Assembly (NCBI GenBank): GCA_963931865.1
Contig: OZ007511.1
Location: 14,080,774-14,144,773, forward strand
Reading direction: 5' to 3'
Length of the DNA stretch: 64,000 bases
Origin: Axinella damicornis
Lineage: Eukaryota; Porifera; Demospongiae; Axinellida; Axinellidae
Shown here: one piece after another, positions 20,456 to 31,593 of the stretch
Layout of the letters: each line of letters starts with the position of its first letter
Position numbering within the stretch: position 1 is the stretch's first letter
The notes under the pieces: model-generated
What the model was told of the DNA's origin: nothing
Databases searched by the model: none
Seen by the model: the letters and a program-made list of their open reading frames with translations, nothing else
Position numbers and translations under genes: made by a program

Positions 20456-22240
20456 TACGCGGCACAATTTTTCCCCTACCATGAGTGTAATGTTTGCTTC
20501 TTGTATGTATTTGCTTGTACACCTTTGTTAGTGTTTCACATTCAATATACAACTGACAAAATTACAAACCAGGTGAATAGAGTGAATCTCCTTTGCATTC
20601 CGCCAAAGGATGCTTATGTATACGGGTGAACACTCTTGGACCACCTGTTCACCAAACATATGAACAAAAGAACCGCATTGTACAAAAAAACAGTTCTCAG
20701 CAAGTTGGCCGATGATCTGAAGACGGACTGACATGCCTCCATAGGAAATGACTTGTGCAGAAGACATGGTGGCAGAAACAAGTCACAACAGAATTACGGG
20801 AGATTTAAGCACAGTTTTGAATGGGAGCAGGGCCATAGGAGCCACTATCGAAGAGGTCATCCACAACCTCCCCAAACAACACTTTGGCCCACATCAATGG
20901 CGTATACCACTTCATTGTCTGTCAGCACCAGCTGTCCGTATAATCTCGGTGACCTAGCTAGCAAAGTTATATATCACACTTTCCAACAGACAACTCAGAG
21001 GTCACTGGCACACTTTCCAACAGACAACTCAGAAGTCACTGGGTGATTTTAGGGCTGGCAGACAAAACAGCTTGATAATTAAGGAGACAATGGTGGTGCC
21101 AGAGACATAATTGAGTTAACTCCTCAATGGCTATCTGTATCATAAAATTACATGTGCATTGTCTGTGTGTGAGTAATGGGAGGTCAACTCAGTAGCTAGA
21201 AGCTTTACCTATTTGCTCTGAGCTGAAGTCAATTTTCATCAGAGCTGCCAGTTGTGCAACGAACCATTGTATGTCAACAGACAATGAGAACAGACGGTAT
21301 TGCACATCGTATATATCCATATATGGTATTGTTGCCTGCCAACAGGTGGACTCCATCCCCATAATGAACATATACAATCACCAATTGTGCTGCATATACA
21401 CTGTAAGTAGCCGTTAGGGTTGTGATTGCACTGTCCTGAAGAACCATGCAGGCAATAATTATTACCAATGATTTTAGAGGGTATTCACGTATATCAACGT
21501 AGCTCTGTAACATAACGCAAGTTCTGGGGGGTCAAAATACTAAACATAAGGACTATTTGGGGAGGAGGCAGATTTTTCATTACACACTGCCAACAACGTT
21601 TCCCTTCAAGTTTAAACGGAACCCTTCACTGTCCCAACACGCAGGGGGTGATTACTTATCTACCTCACCTCTCATACATGCTGTATCTTCTCTCCAATCG
21701 ACAGTGGAAGTGCTATAGAGCCCACCACACGCACCTGCTCCTGCCTGCTCCTGTGTACAGAAGAGACACTAGCAGTGACAAACCCGCGGCCAGCCTACTG
21801 AGCCAGGTGGTCTAACAAAGATACAGTGTGCACGTGAGCATAACTATCAGAGTAGAATAGACAGATTTAGCAAAGAACATGTACACTTACTGAGATGAAA
21901 TAACATTCAACAGAGAGCTGTGCTATAGGTTGTGAGCATGCACACTAAGTGGCACAGGGCTATTCACCCATACAGAACTAGTGCAACTGACACCACAGTA
22001 GTTTCTCCCAATGAAGTGTGCAGACCAATTATTAATCCAATTACTATAGTATGGGCAGGCCAAGGGATACACACCCAGCCCTCCAGACCATGGCCCACCC
22101 CCTCAGACAGTAAACAAGAGAAGACAGAGTTACAGGGCTGCCCCATCCTCCTAACTGATGCCAAAGTACACTGACAGTAACTATAGCCAGAGAACAAAGG
22201 TGGCTTACACTGCAGTGAAGCAGCTGAAAGTCCGTCCCAC
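20456..22240. other. No supported gene
   Basis: Moderately AT-rich sequence with only short unsupported frames. It contains a small tandem duplication at about 20975-21040 (cacactttccaacagacaac). Confidence 0.5.
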
Positions 22241-22249
22241 TCGTATCGG

Positions 22250-22345
22250 CTGTCCTCAGCAGTCCTCAGCAGTCCTCGTCAGTCCTCGTCAGTCCTCGTC
22301 AGTCCTCGTCAGTCCTCGTCAGTCCTCGGCAGTCCTCAGCAGTCC
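22250..22345. repeat. 10-bp minisatellite
   Basis: About nine copies of cagtcctcgt or cagtcctcgg. Confidence 0.9.
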
Positions 22346-22404
22346 GCCAAGCACATTGTTAGACTGGTAATTATAAAGCACAGGCTGCATATGTTGGGGT
22401 GGCT

Positions 22405-22712
22405 GGTGGCCTAGCGGTTAAAGCATCCGACTGCTAATCTAAAGGTTGCAGGTTCGAATCCCACCATTGCCATAGGAGAGATTTTCTTTCTCTCCTAGGA
22501 GTTGACTCAGCTCTACCCTTAAAAATGAGTAGGTGTGTTCTTGAAGGTGTTTTCACCTGTTACAGTTAATTCACACCGCATCCTTCGGAGGGGATGTAAA
22601 GCCGTTGGTCCCGGGGTACTGGTTAATATTAGCATTCATGCTATTCCGGTTACCTCGTTAGCCACTCTACATGGTGGTTTCTCATAAAATAAAATAAAAA
22701 TAAAATAAAAAA
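22405..22712 (+). mobile_element. tRNA-derived SINE
   Basis: The head has an RNA polymerase III A box (tggcctagcgg) and B box (ggttcgaatcc) at the spacing of a tRNA, with a GCT-like anticodon loop (ctgctaa) but a poorly paired anticodon stem. A non-tRNA body follows, with the segment cttcggaggggatgtaaagc seen in many invertebrate SINE cores, and a tail of AAAAT-type repeats (about 22686-22712). Confidence 0.8.
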
Positions 22713-23452
22713 TGCACGTGCACTGTAAGGAATTGTAAGGAACTGGTTAAGCACAGTGTGTTCACGCACTATACAAGCCCAAATTGTTAGACTGGGAAAT
22801 TAAAGCACTGGCACTTTCTTCAGTTCTGAGCGAGTATTAGCTATTTGGTCTACCCTACGCATTTTCGCATTAAAATTTACTTGTATACTAGTGAGTGTCT
22901 CACCGAGTATCAAACCGTGCCAAGACGCTCTCCTGCATGCAGACTGCCTCTAGCCAGTGACCCTCCACGCACAAACATCATTGGAGTCCCTCGACGAGGC
23001 TTGCCTGCAAAAGGATACAGAAACAGAAACCATAGATAATGTAGTCCATATAGACTAGCTAGCTATTATCTAGCTATGCAGAAACAGAGGGCAGGTGATG
23101 GGTTGCCGAACAGCGGCAACGCAAAGCTCAGACGCGACGGTGGGCAACCGTATGACAAAGCCGGGTACCTCTATTATTATTGCAACGCACTTCTTCACAG
23201 GCTTCACTGATGATCGATGACAGCAACGTAAATAGATGCGTTCGGGGAGGCACACAAGTCGGCGGAGACTCTCCTAACTTTGCAGCTCACCCTTAACCTT
23301 ACCCGGCCGTACCGTATACGCGTACCCGTAATACGCGTATACGGCACGTAATTTGGCGCGCGCATGCTGAAATGCACCCGCGCCGCGACATAGCTAGACT
23401 TATTTGTAGTGTTTTTCATTACTTGTAATTGAAAGGGTCGTCCCCGCGAAGC

Positions 23453-26168
23453 ATGGCGTACATTTGTACTAGGACGTTTAGCTATCAGCTAGCTGTAGTT
23501 CTTGCCGTGTTATGGGTGTTGCTCCTACCTATAGGGCCAGCTGTTGGCAAGAAGCCTCCAAAGGCCAAGGTGAGTCAATCCAGGCATGAGATAAAGTGGG
23601 GGGTGTCTGTCTTCAAGGTATTATGCTGGAGGCATCAGAGCAATACTGTTGATTTTCTTGGCTGTCTGCAGGTGAAAGAGGACAGTGATACAGCTCTGGA
23701 TGACTCCTCACTCACCGTAGAAATACAACATGCAGTTGGAGAAGGTACGATGATCCTCACTTTAGCCTCAGAGGTGCACAAGCTCGATCCAGATTACCTG
23801 GGGTTGGTTGCATCTGGCCTGTGAGGTGATTCACAAAGCGTGGTTAAGGGAAGGGGTTTCTGGACAGTAGGTTATTTCCAGCACTTCATGACCCTCACAG
23901 CAATTTTATGGTAACTGCATACACATATTTCACGGAACGGAACGGCTATGCACATCCTCGCTGCAGTATCTGATCTCTACAAACTGTGCATCAATGGACA
24001 GAGCTCGACAAGTCCTACATGCTGCTGGTAGCCATATTGCTGCAGCGTGATGGTTGGTTTTAGAGTTACGGCCAAAGTTAGCCATACGCGAGCTTCCGCC
24101 CATGCAAACTCTGAGCCAATTCTTTCCAGCAACAAGGATTCCAGCCGAAAGGGTACCAGTGTGTAGAGCTAGTCGAGCTCTATCCAGTGATATGCAGTTT
24201 GTGGAGTTTAAACAGTGCAGTAGGACTAACATAGCTGTTCCATGTTTTCAAGTGTTCCGTTCCGTCAAATAGTCTCCGCCTGTGAGTGGATATCCCTTGT
24301 GAAACGTTCTCTTTCTCTCTTGCAGGGTATGACTTCCAATCGAGGTAGGCCAGTGATACCTGCACTTCTCAAACTTTATTTTCCTGGCCCCATTCCGAGG
24401 CCCCTACCCAGCTCTTCATCGCGTGCATGCAGTAACAGCTGGGCGGGGGCTGGGAACAAGACAGTATTCACCCCCTTCCCATGCACACACCACACACACA
24501 CACACATGGACACAGAGGGGTGGTATCAGTCCGTAGCCTAAAGGCTTCTCTCTCGACAGTCAGCTTCCTCCAGGAGTCTCTGACGTTGCAGCAGCTACAA
24601 GCTATCAAAGTATGTTCTCCGTCACCACATGCTACCATATTGTTGCTCTGTTGCTACGGCAGTAGGCATGTATGAATCACTAATTGAAACCAAATACACA
24701 TCAGTCGGTTTCGGGTTGAACTTTGAGACACTGCATGCATGTAGTTCATGTTCACTTCAGATGAGGAGTATCTCTCTGCAAGTGCATAGTTGTTTATGAC
24801 GGAGTGATGCTGTTGGACTAGACTCCTGGTCTTGCATGTTCCCACAGGCAGCTGCAATGGCTGGAGGGTATTATTTCCTCCGGGCAAGGTCAAAGTTCGT
24901 CGATGCTCACAGTGAAGTGACACTGGAAGAGGACTATGTGTCCACCTTCATCAGCGCAGTGAGTCATGTGACTTGAACTAACCAATCAGAAAAGTAATAT
25001 TAATTTCTCTGTTACAGTGCTCTCTGGTGAGGTCGAAACTCTCAGACGTGATCACAATAGCTGGAGATGGGAGAGGTGTGTCTGTGGATGTGTAGTCTCG
25101 TTCCCAGACACAGTGCGGATCGCTTCCAGTACGTGATCTGCACTGGAAACGATCCGCTCTCGAAGCGATCCACACTGGGTTTTTGTGTACAGTACGAGTA
25201 TGTGTGTGTTTGGCGTGTGTGCATCATGTGTTTGTGCATGCAATTTCATTCATTTTGCACAAGAAGGGGGCAGGATGAAGTGGAACGCTGATCAGACTAC
25301 CAACCAACATGTTCAGTTGCGGAGTTTCTAGAACTGGAGTCTGCTTGTCACTGTTGTCAGTGACTAGCTCATGACAGAGGGAGCTAGTCCACTCACCCCA
25401 GCCCTCTTATTCCCAGATCTGATCCTAGGGCCTGATCTGGGAATGAGACTAAGCTCACAAGCTGACGGACTCTACATGTCCAAGCAAGCATAGCAATACT
25501 CTCATATGATGTGGGAACTTCAGACCATCTGTCTCCAACAAACTGATACTGACTCTAGTAGCTTTCTTCTTCTTTACGTCTCTCATCTCTCCAGGTAATA
25601 TCGTAGGTCTTACCATCACCACACCGCTGCTGTCTGCTCAGAACAGAGACTGTCAGGATAGTGAGGTACGCTAGTGAGTACATCCCCTCACACACATTCA
25701 CACACACATACCGAGTGGCTCAAGCAATTCGAACCTCCCATTTTGCAAGAAATGTTTTGTATTCCAAGTTCAAACACCCACGTTTGAAATTATGACTTGA
25801 ACAGTCACATGCTAATAGTACTGCCAGACAATGCACATCGGATTCAATGCATGCCGTTGCAGTAGAGAGCAGTTAGCAAAGATATGTACAATATCGATCG
25901 CACTCTGTGATCCCTCTGAGTGACCGGGCCTCTGTCTCCCAGCATTGAACAGCATCTCTCGTGTGCTGTTGTGTCTTTGTGTGCATGACCAGTGCCTCAG
26001 TATCATTGCTGGCTTCACATGTACACACACACACGTGCACACACACACGCACATGCACACACACACGTGCACACACACACACACACACACACGTGCACAC
26101 ACACACACGCACATGCACACACACACGTGCACACACACACGCACATGCACACACACACGTGCACACAC

Positions 26169-26201
<33 letters not shown>

Positions 26202-26725
26202 TCCACCTTCATTTCTGTTCCAGGTGCAGCTTCCTCATCATTTCAATACCTCAATCTCATTGGACAATGGGACCCCCGGACCAGTGTAAGCAGTCACAAT
26301 CGTTAACCCTATCAGAATTATCACATCACTGGAATTGTAGCAAAGGAATAGTCTCTGATCATGTGACTGTCATGTGGTTGTCACACGACTCCTCTCTCAC
26401 CTGCAGTCCTGATGCCCAGGGCTTCCTGCAGAAGTTGGAGAGGGAGGAGCGCCAGAAGAGAGACGGTGTGGACAACCGCTCCTTCCTCCAGAAATATGTG
26501 AGTTTTACTAGTATGAATGTATATTTGGCATTGTAGTGGCTATTACGGATATGTGTTTACTGTCTTCTCTCTCTCACACACACACACCCTCTCACACCTC
26601 CCCCCAAACACCACAACATCCATTCCACATGTACACAGTGGCTGTACATTGTTCTGGGCATCCTAGTGTTCACGATGCTGCAGGGAGGGGGAGGAGGGGG
26701 AGGAGGGGGAGGAGGTGGACAATAA
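23453..26725 (+). CDS. EMC10: ER membrane protein complex subunit 10
   Basis: EMC10 is a luminal and transmembrane subunit of the ER membrane complex, which inserts tail-anchored and multipass proteins. Ten exons: 23453-23569, 23672-23744, 24326-24344 (a 19-base micro-exon), 24516-24609, 24848-24958, 25018-25075, 25595-25665, 26224-26285, 26407-26497 and 26639-26725. All phases join, giving about 260 aa (human about 262). A signal peptide lies at residues 1-33. Family landmarks are [33 protein letters not shown], the charged [11 protein letters not shown], then [16 protein letters not shown] (the membrane anchor) and a Gly-rich tail [12 protein letters not shown]. An AATAAA (26721-26726) overlaps the stop codon. 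The micro-exon boundary is inferred from phase. Confidence 0.92.
23935..24266. mobile_element. Imperfect inverted-repeat element in EMC10 intron 2
   Basis: The outer ends cggaacggaacgg and gttccgttccg are inverted. The inner arms also pair (ctctacaaactg...agagctcgac against gtcgagctct...cagtttgtggag). The GGAAC-type ends resemble the subterminal repeats of the element at 42523. No clear target duplication. Confidence 0.55.
26025..26200. repeat. (CA)n-rich compound microsatellite in EMC10 intron 7
   Basis: CA repeats interspersed with cgtgcac and cgcacatg. It lies just before the acceptor of the exon starting at 26224. Confidence 0.95.
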
Positions 26726-27523
26726 ACAATGTTCAGTCATTTGCCATCCCAACATTTTCTGCTTCTATAACGTTATCATATTTCGCCAGAGTAGTATAAT
26801 TATCGCTGTAGCATGGACTGATGCCGTGGAGAGCAGACCTGCCCTTCCCTCCTCCCTAACAACCCTCACTCTGTGGTACCTCTAGTCAATTGCAGTTTGC
26901 ATGCCACTAGTGGAAAATAAGTACATGTGCTGGGAACTATCGAGGCTAAGGAGCATCAGCTACGAGCACCTCATATTGCTGCAAGCATTCTGGAAACAAC
27001 ACCCATTAATTATTTATTTACTCCCAGCAGTAGCGACAGCTGACTTGGGTTAACAGTTATACATAGTACATATCCTCCATGTTATACCCATCAGCCTCTC
27101 CAGTGTACTATGTATGCATGGCGGGTATCAGTACATACATGCAGGGCTCACGAGGTGATGCACTGAATATATACTGGGCATCTGAAAAACTCATGAATTC
27201 ATGAGACACTCATAACAATGAGCACACATGCACTTTCTTAACATCTTTGATTTGTGAGGTGCAAAGAAAGGGATTCTATGTCTCTCAAGGGTGCTGCTGC
27301 ACAGTAATATGTGTTTGAGTGTTCCCATGGAATTCACTATAACTGCATCTGATTGGTCAAGTCCACAAAACTGGCCACTTGCCTAATTAGCACTCACAAC
27401 ATCGGTTAGATCAACCAACTAGCTAGCCATGACTCCACCTACTTACACTGTAGGAAAGGACAACAAGTGAGTTCAGACTTCAGACAAACAAAAACTTTCA
27501 GATATCCTCGAGGCCCAACCAAT
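26726..27523. other. Intergenic stretch between EMC10 and the TRAF-like gene
   Basis: The two genes converge here. No repeat family or coding potential recognised apart from downstream EMC10 sequence. Confidence 0.5.
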
Positions 27524-28984
27524 TCAGAAGCTTCTCACTTTGACGTTGGTTACTCGGAACTTCAAACAATCATTTTTCAGGTATTCAGTGTTCTTGGCAA
27601 AGTTGTAGCCCAGAGTTCTGTGGGCCATGAACTTATTATACCCCCATCCAGACAAAGCTCGATCACATCCAGTCACCCTACCTTTGTATTTACGTTCAAC
27701 ACTATCATCAAAGATAACAGTGTCCTCCTCACAATGTTCCTCTTCGCTCCTCTGATTGAGCAACTGAACTGTGACATCTCCATGGAATGGCCATTCAAGG
27801 TAGTCATCATGTTCACCGCGCATTAGGTGGACATATAAAGACACATGAGTGCCCTTACCAATAATCCGCCCATTTGCACAACCTCTAAGACACATCTTGT
27901 ATCCCCCAGTGTGGGAGTAGAAGGGAGGGGAGAACCAGTCATCATCATCCTTCTTGTGCTGTTCAAAGTCCATCATGGTGAAGTTAAGAGGAGGGATAAA
28001 TGTCTGCTGCTCTAACTTCTGTACTTTCTCGTTCACCTGCTTCATCTGACACTCGCTCTCCTCCACTGAACTTTCCACCTGCCCAATTCTCCCCCTCATC
28101 TCCTCAGCTGTCTTACTGCAGCCTTGCTCTAGCTTCTGGACCATCTCCTTCATTTCCTTTACCTGACCACCAAGTGAGGTCTCCACCTCTCCAAGTCTCC
28201 CCCTAAGATCACTTAGCTCTTGTTTCTCTTCATGCTGTTTCCTTTCAAGGTTGCTAAACCACTTTTCACTATCAGCAATCTGATCCTTTTGCTGAAGTTG
28301 ACTCTGCAGATTCTTCAACTGCTCATTCTTCTCCTGTAGTGACTCTCGAATGGCCTGTATTTCTTCATCTCTCTTCTGTAGCTGGAGTTGAAATTCCACT
28401 TGCTGCTCTTGAAGCTTTCGTCTAAATGCCTCATTACTCTTCAGACTCATGACAGACATCAGGACAAGGTGCTTGTGTACGTTCTCCTCCTTGTGTCTCT
28501 GCAGATCTTTGCGAGGTAACTTTGCAACACAACCAACAGGACCAAACTCACATTCCACCTCCACACAACCACAGTCTCCCTCCTCCACATCCAGATGGTG
28601 CTCGAGCCTTCCCAACTCACCCACCCACTGACAACCTCGAGATTTCCACTTGCAGTACACCTTCAGGGCATTGACCAGTCGCTGCTTCTCCTTGTTGATA
28701 AAAGTTTGGAATCCTTGGTCGTTACACAGTGGACAGACATGGCTGCGAGTGATGGCACGGTCGATACACTCACGGCAGAAGTGGTGGCCACAGCAGCTGG
28801 TGAGGGTGGGCTGCTTCAAGAACTGAAGACACAGTGGACACTGGAGCTCATTTGGTAGTGGCTCCACGGATTCGATTACATCCTCCACTTCCACAAGTTC
28901 CAGTGGTTGCTGGTTACCCGATGGTTGAGGAGGTGTGTCTGAATCCTCTACCAATTTAGACGGAGTTAAGCCCGGGGTCGTCAT
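27524..28984 (-). CDS. Intronless RING / TRAF zinc finger / coiled-coil / TRAF-domain protein
   Basis: A single 486-aa frame with no introns. A C3HC4 RING occupies residues 49-87 (CPLC, then CCGHHFCREC, then CPLC). A TRAF-type zinc-finger region spans about 120-170 (CKWKSRGCQW, then CEFGPVGC and HKE). A long coiled coil runs from about 180 to 350, and a C-terminal MATH/TRAF-like beta domain from about 335 to 486 (FSPPFYSHTGGYKMCLR, then GWGYNKFM, NDCLKFRV). This is the layout of TRAF E3 adaptors, which couple receptor signals to ubiquitin and NF-kB or JNK pathways. The MATH domain has the DWFSPPFYS-type start of invertebrate TRAF-like proteins, so orthology to a numbered vertebrate TRAF is not claimed. 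Lack of introns among intron-rich neighbours suggests a retrogene or an intronless family expansion. Confidence 0.9.
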   Translation of the reverse strand: MTTPGLTPSKLVEDSDTPPQPSGNQQPLELVEVEDVIESVEPLPNELQCPLCLQFLKQPTLTSCCGHHFCRECIDRAITRSHVCPLCNDQGFQTFINKEKQRLVNALKVYCKWKSRGCQWVGELGRLEHHLDVEEGDCGCVEVECEFGPVGCVAKLPRKDLQRHKEENVHKHLVLMSVMSLKSNEAFRRKLQEQQVEFQLQLQKRDEEIQAIRESLQEKNEQLKNLQSQLQQKDQIADSEKWFSNLERKQHEEKQELSDLRGRLGEVETSLGGQVKEMKEMVQKLEQGCSKTAEEMRGRIGQVESSVEESECQMKQVNEKVQKLEQQTFIPPLNFTMMDFEQHKKDDDDWFSPPFYSHTGGYKMCLRGCANGRIIGKGTHVSLYVHLMRGEHDDYLEWPFHGDVTVQLLNQRSEEEHCEEDTVIFDDSVERKYKGRVTGCDRALSGWGYNKFMAHRTLGYNFAKNTEYLKNDCLKFRVTNVKVRSF

Positions 28985-29485
28985 TAATTAGTCTCTCATC
29001 ACAGATGATCTTGGGAGGATATACCGGATCAGCGCTAGCTAGATTAGCTCAGGAGCTAGAGGTGATCACGCGATTGCGTAGCTACATGCGCTTATGCATA
29101 TAGCGCATGCACTGCAGCTGTATATACTCAGTAGTCTCGTGCCCAGACCCGTCCCGCGCGCCGCCGCGGAGAGGGTCTGGTCTTTTGAGTGCGATTTCTT
29201 GTCACTAACATGCTAACACCTTTCCCATCTGGAATTTGAGATGGCCAATGAAATCGAAGAGCGCGCGCGTAATTTGCTACTAATCATCGTGCATTACGTC
29301 ACCGATCGATCGAGGAGTCAAAAACAGCTCAGTTTGAACAGCTCGTAACGAGGACTTACTTCGTTGTTGGTTGATGACAACCCTTCGTAGCTTCTAAGAA
29401 CCTTTCAGCCATCTCCAACTTCGAAAAACAACGGTTTACGGCAACACCGGAATGACGAAGAAGTCCACTGCCCTTCTGCTGAGTT
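28985..29485. other. 5' flank of the TRAF-like gene
   Basis: Presumed promoter region of the minus-strand gene. One TAGTCTCG-type repeat end occurs at 29132-29190 (tagtctcgtgcccagaccc with inner inverted ggtctgg). No second end was located. Confidence 0.4.
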
Positions 29486-30028
29486 CCACCAAACGACTTG
29501 GAACGTGAGCTCTTTGCCCTGCCGGCCCGTCTTGGAGGGCTTGGCATTGTCAACCCTGCCAGTTCTTCTTCCAGAGAATTTGATGCCTCTGTTTCCATCT
29601 CGGCCCCTCTGAGTCACCTCATCAAATGTCAAGTAACTGAGTACTCTGGGGATACCCTTGCAGCCCAAATGGGTGCAAAGCAAGAAGTCCGCAAGCAGAG
29701 GCAGGATATCTTGAAGTCCTCTGCTGCCACTCTCAAGGTCACCCTGAAGGCTTCACTGAAACATGCCATGGACCTTGCACAGGAGAAGGGTGCGTCAACC
29801 TGGATAACCTCCCTCCCCCTCGAAGATTATGGATTCTCACTCCATAAGGGCGCATTCAGGGATGCTATGGCCTTGAGGTATGGCTGGCTTCCCTCAAACG
29901 TCCCCACCAACTGTGCCTGTGGGACCCACTTCACCGTGGAACATGCACTCTCTTGCCCGAAAGGAGGTTTCCCCTCCATCAGGCACAACGAGGTCCGTGA
30001 CACTGTAGGTGGCTGGCTGTCGGAAGTC
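29486..30028 (+). mobile_element. Retroelement reverse-transcriptase C-terminal fragment, cut by a TIR element
   Basis: An open frame reads ERELFALPARLGGLGIVNPA, then LRYGWLPSNVPTNCACG and the cysteine/histidine cluster FTVEHALSCPKGGFPSIRHN, then GGWLSEV. I recall this C-x-C-G...H-x3-C-x2-G-G-F...R-H pattern from the C-terminal part of retroelement polyproteins in corals and sponges. The frame stops where the 30029 element begins, so the copy is truncated there. Confidence 0.65.
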
Positions 30029-30380
30029 GGTTTATAGCACAAAAAGTGTGGGGCCATGGGAGGGGAGAGGTAGATTTTCTTGAAGGCATCTATCGCCGCT
30101 TTGAACCGTGGCTACCTCCAGCCGACAGCGAATTCACAACGAGAGAACAGACGAAGCCAACTTACCGACTTGAAGGTGATCTTTAATGGTTTCCACGTGG
30201 GTAGCGTCCGTCACATTACTCCGTTCACGATCTCTTGAAACTCAACGTGATACGGAGTTTCGCGTACCTCCGTAAGCGTGTCCTACCTCCTCTGAGTATA
30301 TAGTCTCGTTCCCAGACGTTCACGCCCACGACCAGACGTTCTCCGCCTCCCATGGCCCCACACTTTTTGTGCTATAAACC
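30029..30380. mobile_element. 352-bp element with perfect 35-bp terminal inverted repeats
   Basis: Left end ggtttatagcacaaaaagtg; right end is its exact inverse (cactttttgtgctataaacc), and pairing continues inward for 35 bp in all. Inside is a TAGTCTCG-type repeat end at 30300. No clear target duplication (possibly TC or an internal TA). It truncates the reverse-transcriptase frame. Confidence 0.8.
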
Positions 30381-31593
30381 TCTGAAATAGGGGCGGGCTA
30401 AGCGGGTTAATTATTGGTGATGTTTGAGCGAAGATATCCGGAGAACGGGAGCAGCTAAAAATACCGGACCTGCATCACAGGATTGCCCGTTCTCTGTGGA
30501 TTCTTGTGATACCTACATGTGGGGCATCAGGTTTGGAGCTACAGGCCTCTGAATCCAACCATATTTTGAGGATTTTGATGCATATGGTGCGTTTGTGCAG
30601 TCATTGCTCACAAACCATACATGCTATGGACATGGAAATTATGCCACTGGATAGAGCAAAGATCAATGTTGCCAATGTGGTCCCTGTATTGGGTGACAAC
30701 CCTGTTGTGCTTGGAGCTATGGATGCCTGAAATGAACACTTTTTCAAGATTTGATGTCTATACTGTGACTTCGCCCATCGCGAAACTATGGACAGGAGAT
30801 TTGCAGTAGCTGCTAGAGCAAGGATTGACCTTTCAAGTGGTCCTTTTATGTTGGGTGATAACCCCACTATAATTTGAAGCACCAGGTGTCTGAAGCCGAC
30901 TATATTGTTTCAATGACGTTCTCTTGCTCTGTGCTTCAAATGCACACACGTTCATAAACTGTGATTGATCATCAGACGATGAGCTTAACAGCAGAGACTT
31001 TCTGCATATTTGTGGGGATTACCTGTAGTTTGGAGATGAACTAAAATGTAGTGGACTGCTTGACTTGGCGATTAGAGCTGGGACTGCCTGCCAGTTGATG
31101 CCATACCAGATGCTCTTCCACTGGAGTGTCAAATTTATCCACGTCATGCAGTTATCCACATTTACAATGTAATGCATTGTTGCCAGGCCATCGCCCAGCT
31201 TTTCATCACCTAGCTATTTTCAAGTTCCTAGGAATTCACCCTTGTGATAATACCAATTTGATGTCCCACCCCCACAGTTAATTATCTCATGAGTCACATG
31301 CTGGAACACATGCGGATCTGCACTGTATAGCTATATACTGTACTAGCTATAGCCCCACCCCGGCCCGCCCATAATAATATGCGCATGCTGCACGATCAAG
31401 CCCCGCCCCCCGACCCCATACGTATGTACGTGACCGTTCCGACCCCATGTGCCGCGCATGGAAGCGAAAGGTCCGGGAACAAGGCTACACACCTCAAACT
31501 GTATAAGTACAGTCTGAAGTGTAGTATATACACAATGTGACTCTTGTTGACACCACTTCAAAAATTATACACAAAACAGCATAAAATAATTTT
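30381..31593. other. No supported gene
   Basis: Short unsupported frames only. There are weak internal repeats at about 30510-30900 (gttttgatgcatatgg, and cttggagctatggatgcctg-like text). One TAGCCTCG right end occurs at 31480-31492. Confidence 0.45.

Noticed and set aside
22250..22345. CRISPR-like regular repeats
   Set aside because: The 10-bp units have no spacers; this and the other arrays here are minisatellites in a eukaryotic genome.
22405..22475. Possible tRNA-Ser(GCT) gene
   Set aside because: Anticodon stem pairs poorly and a SINE body with an A-rich tail follows, so it is read as a SINE head.
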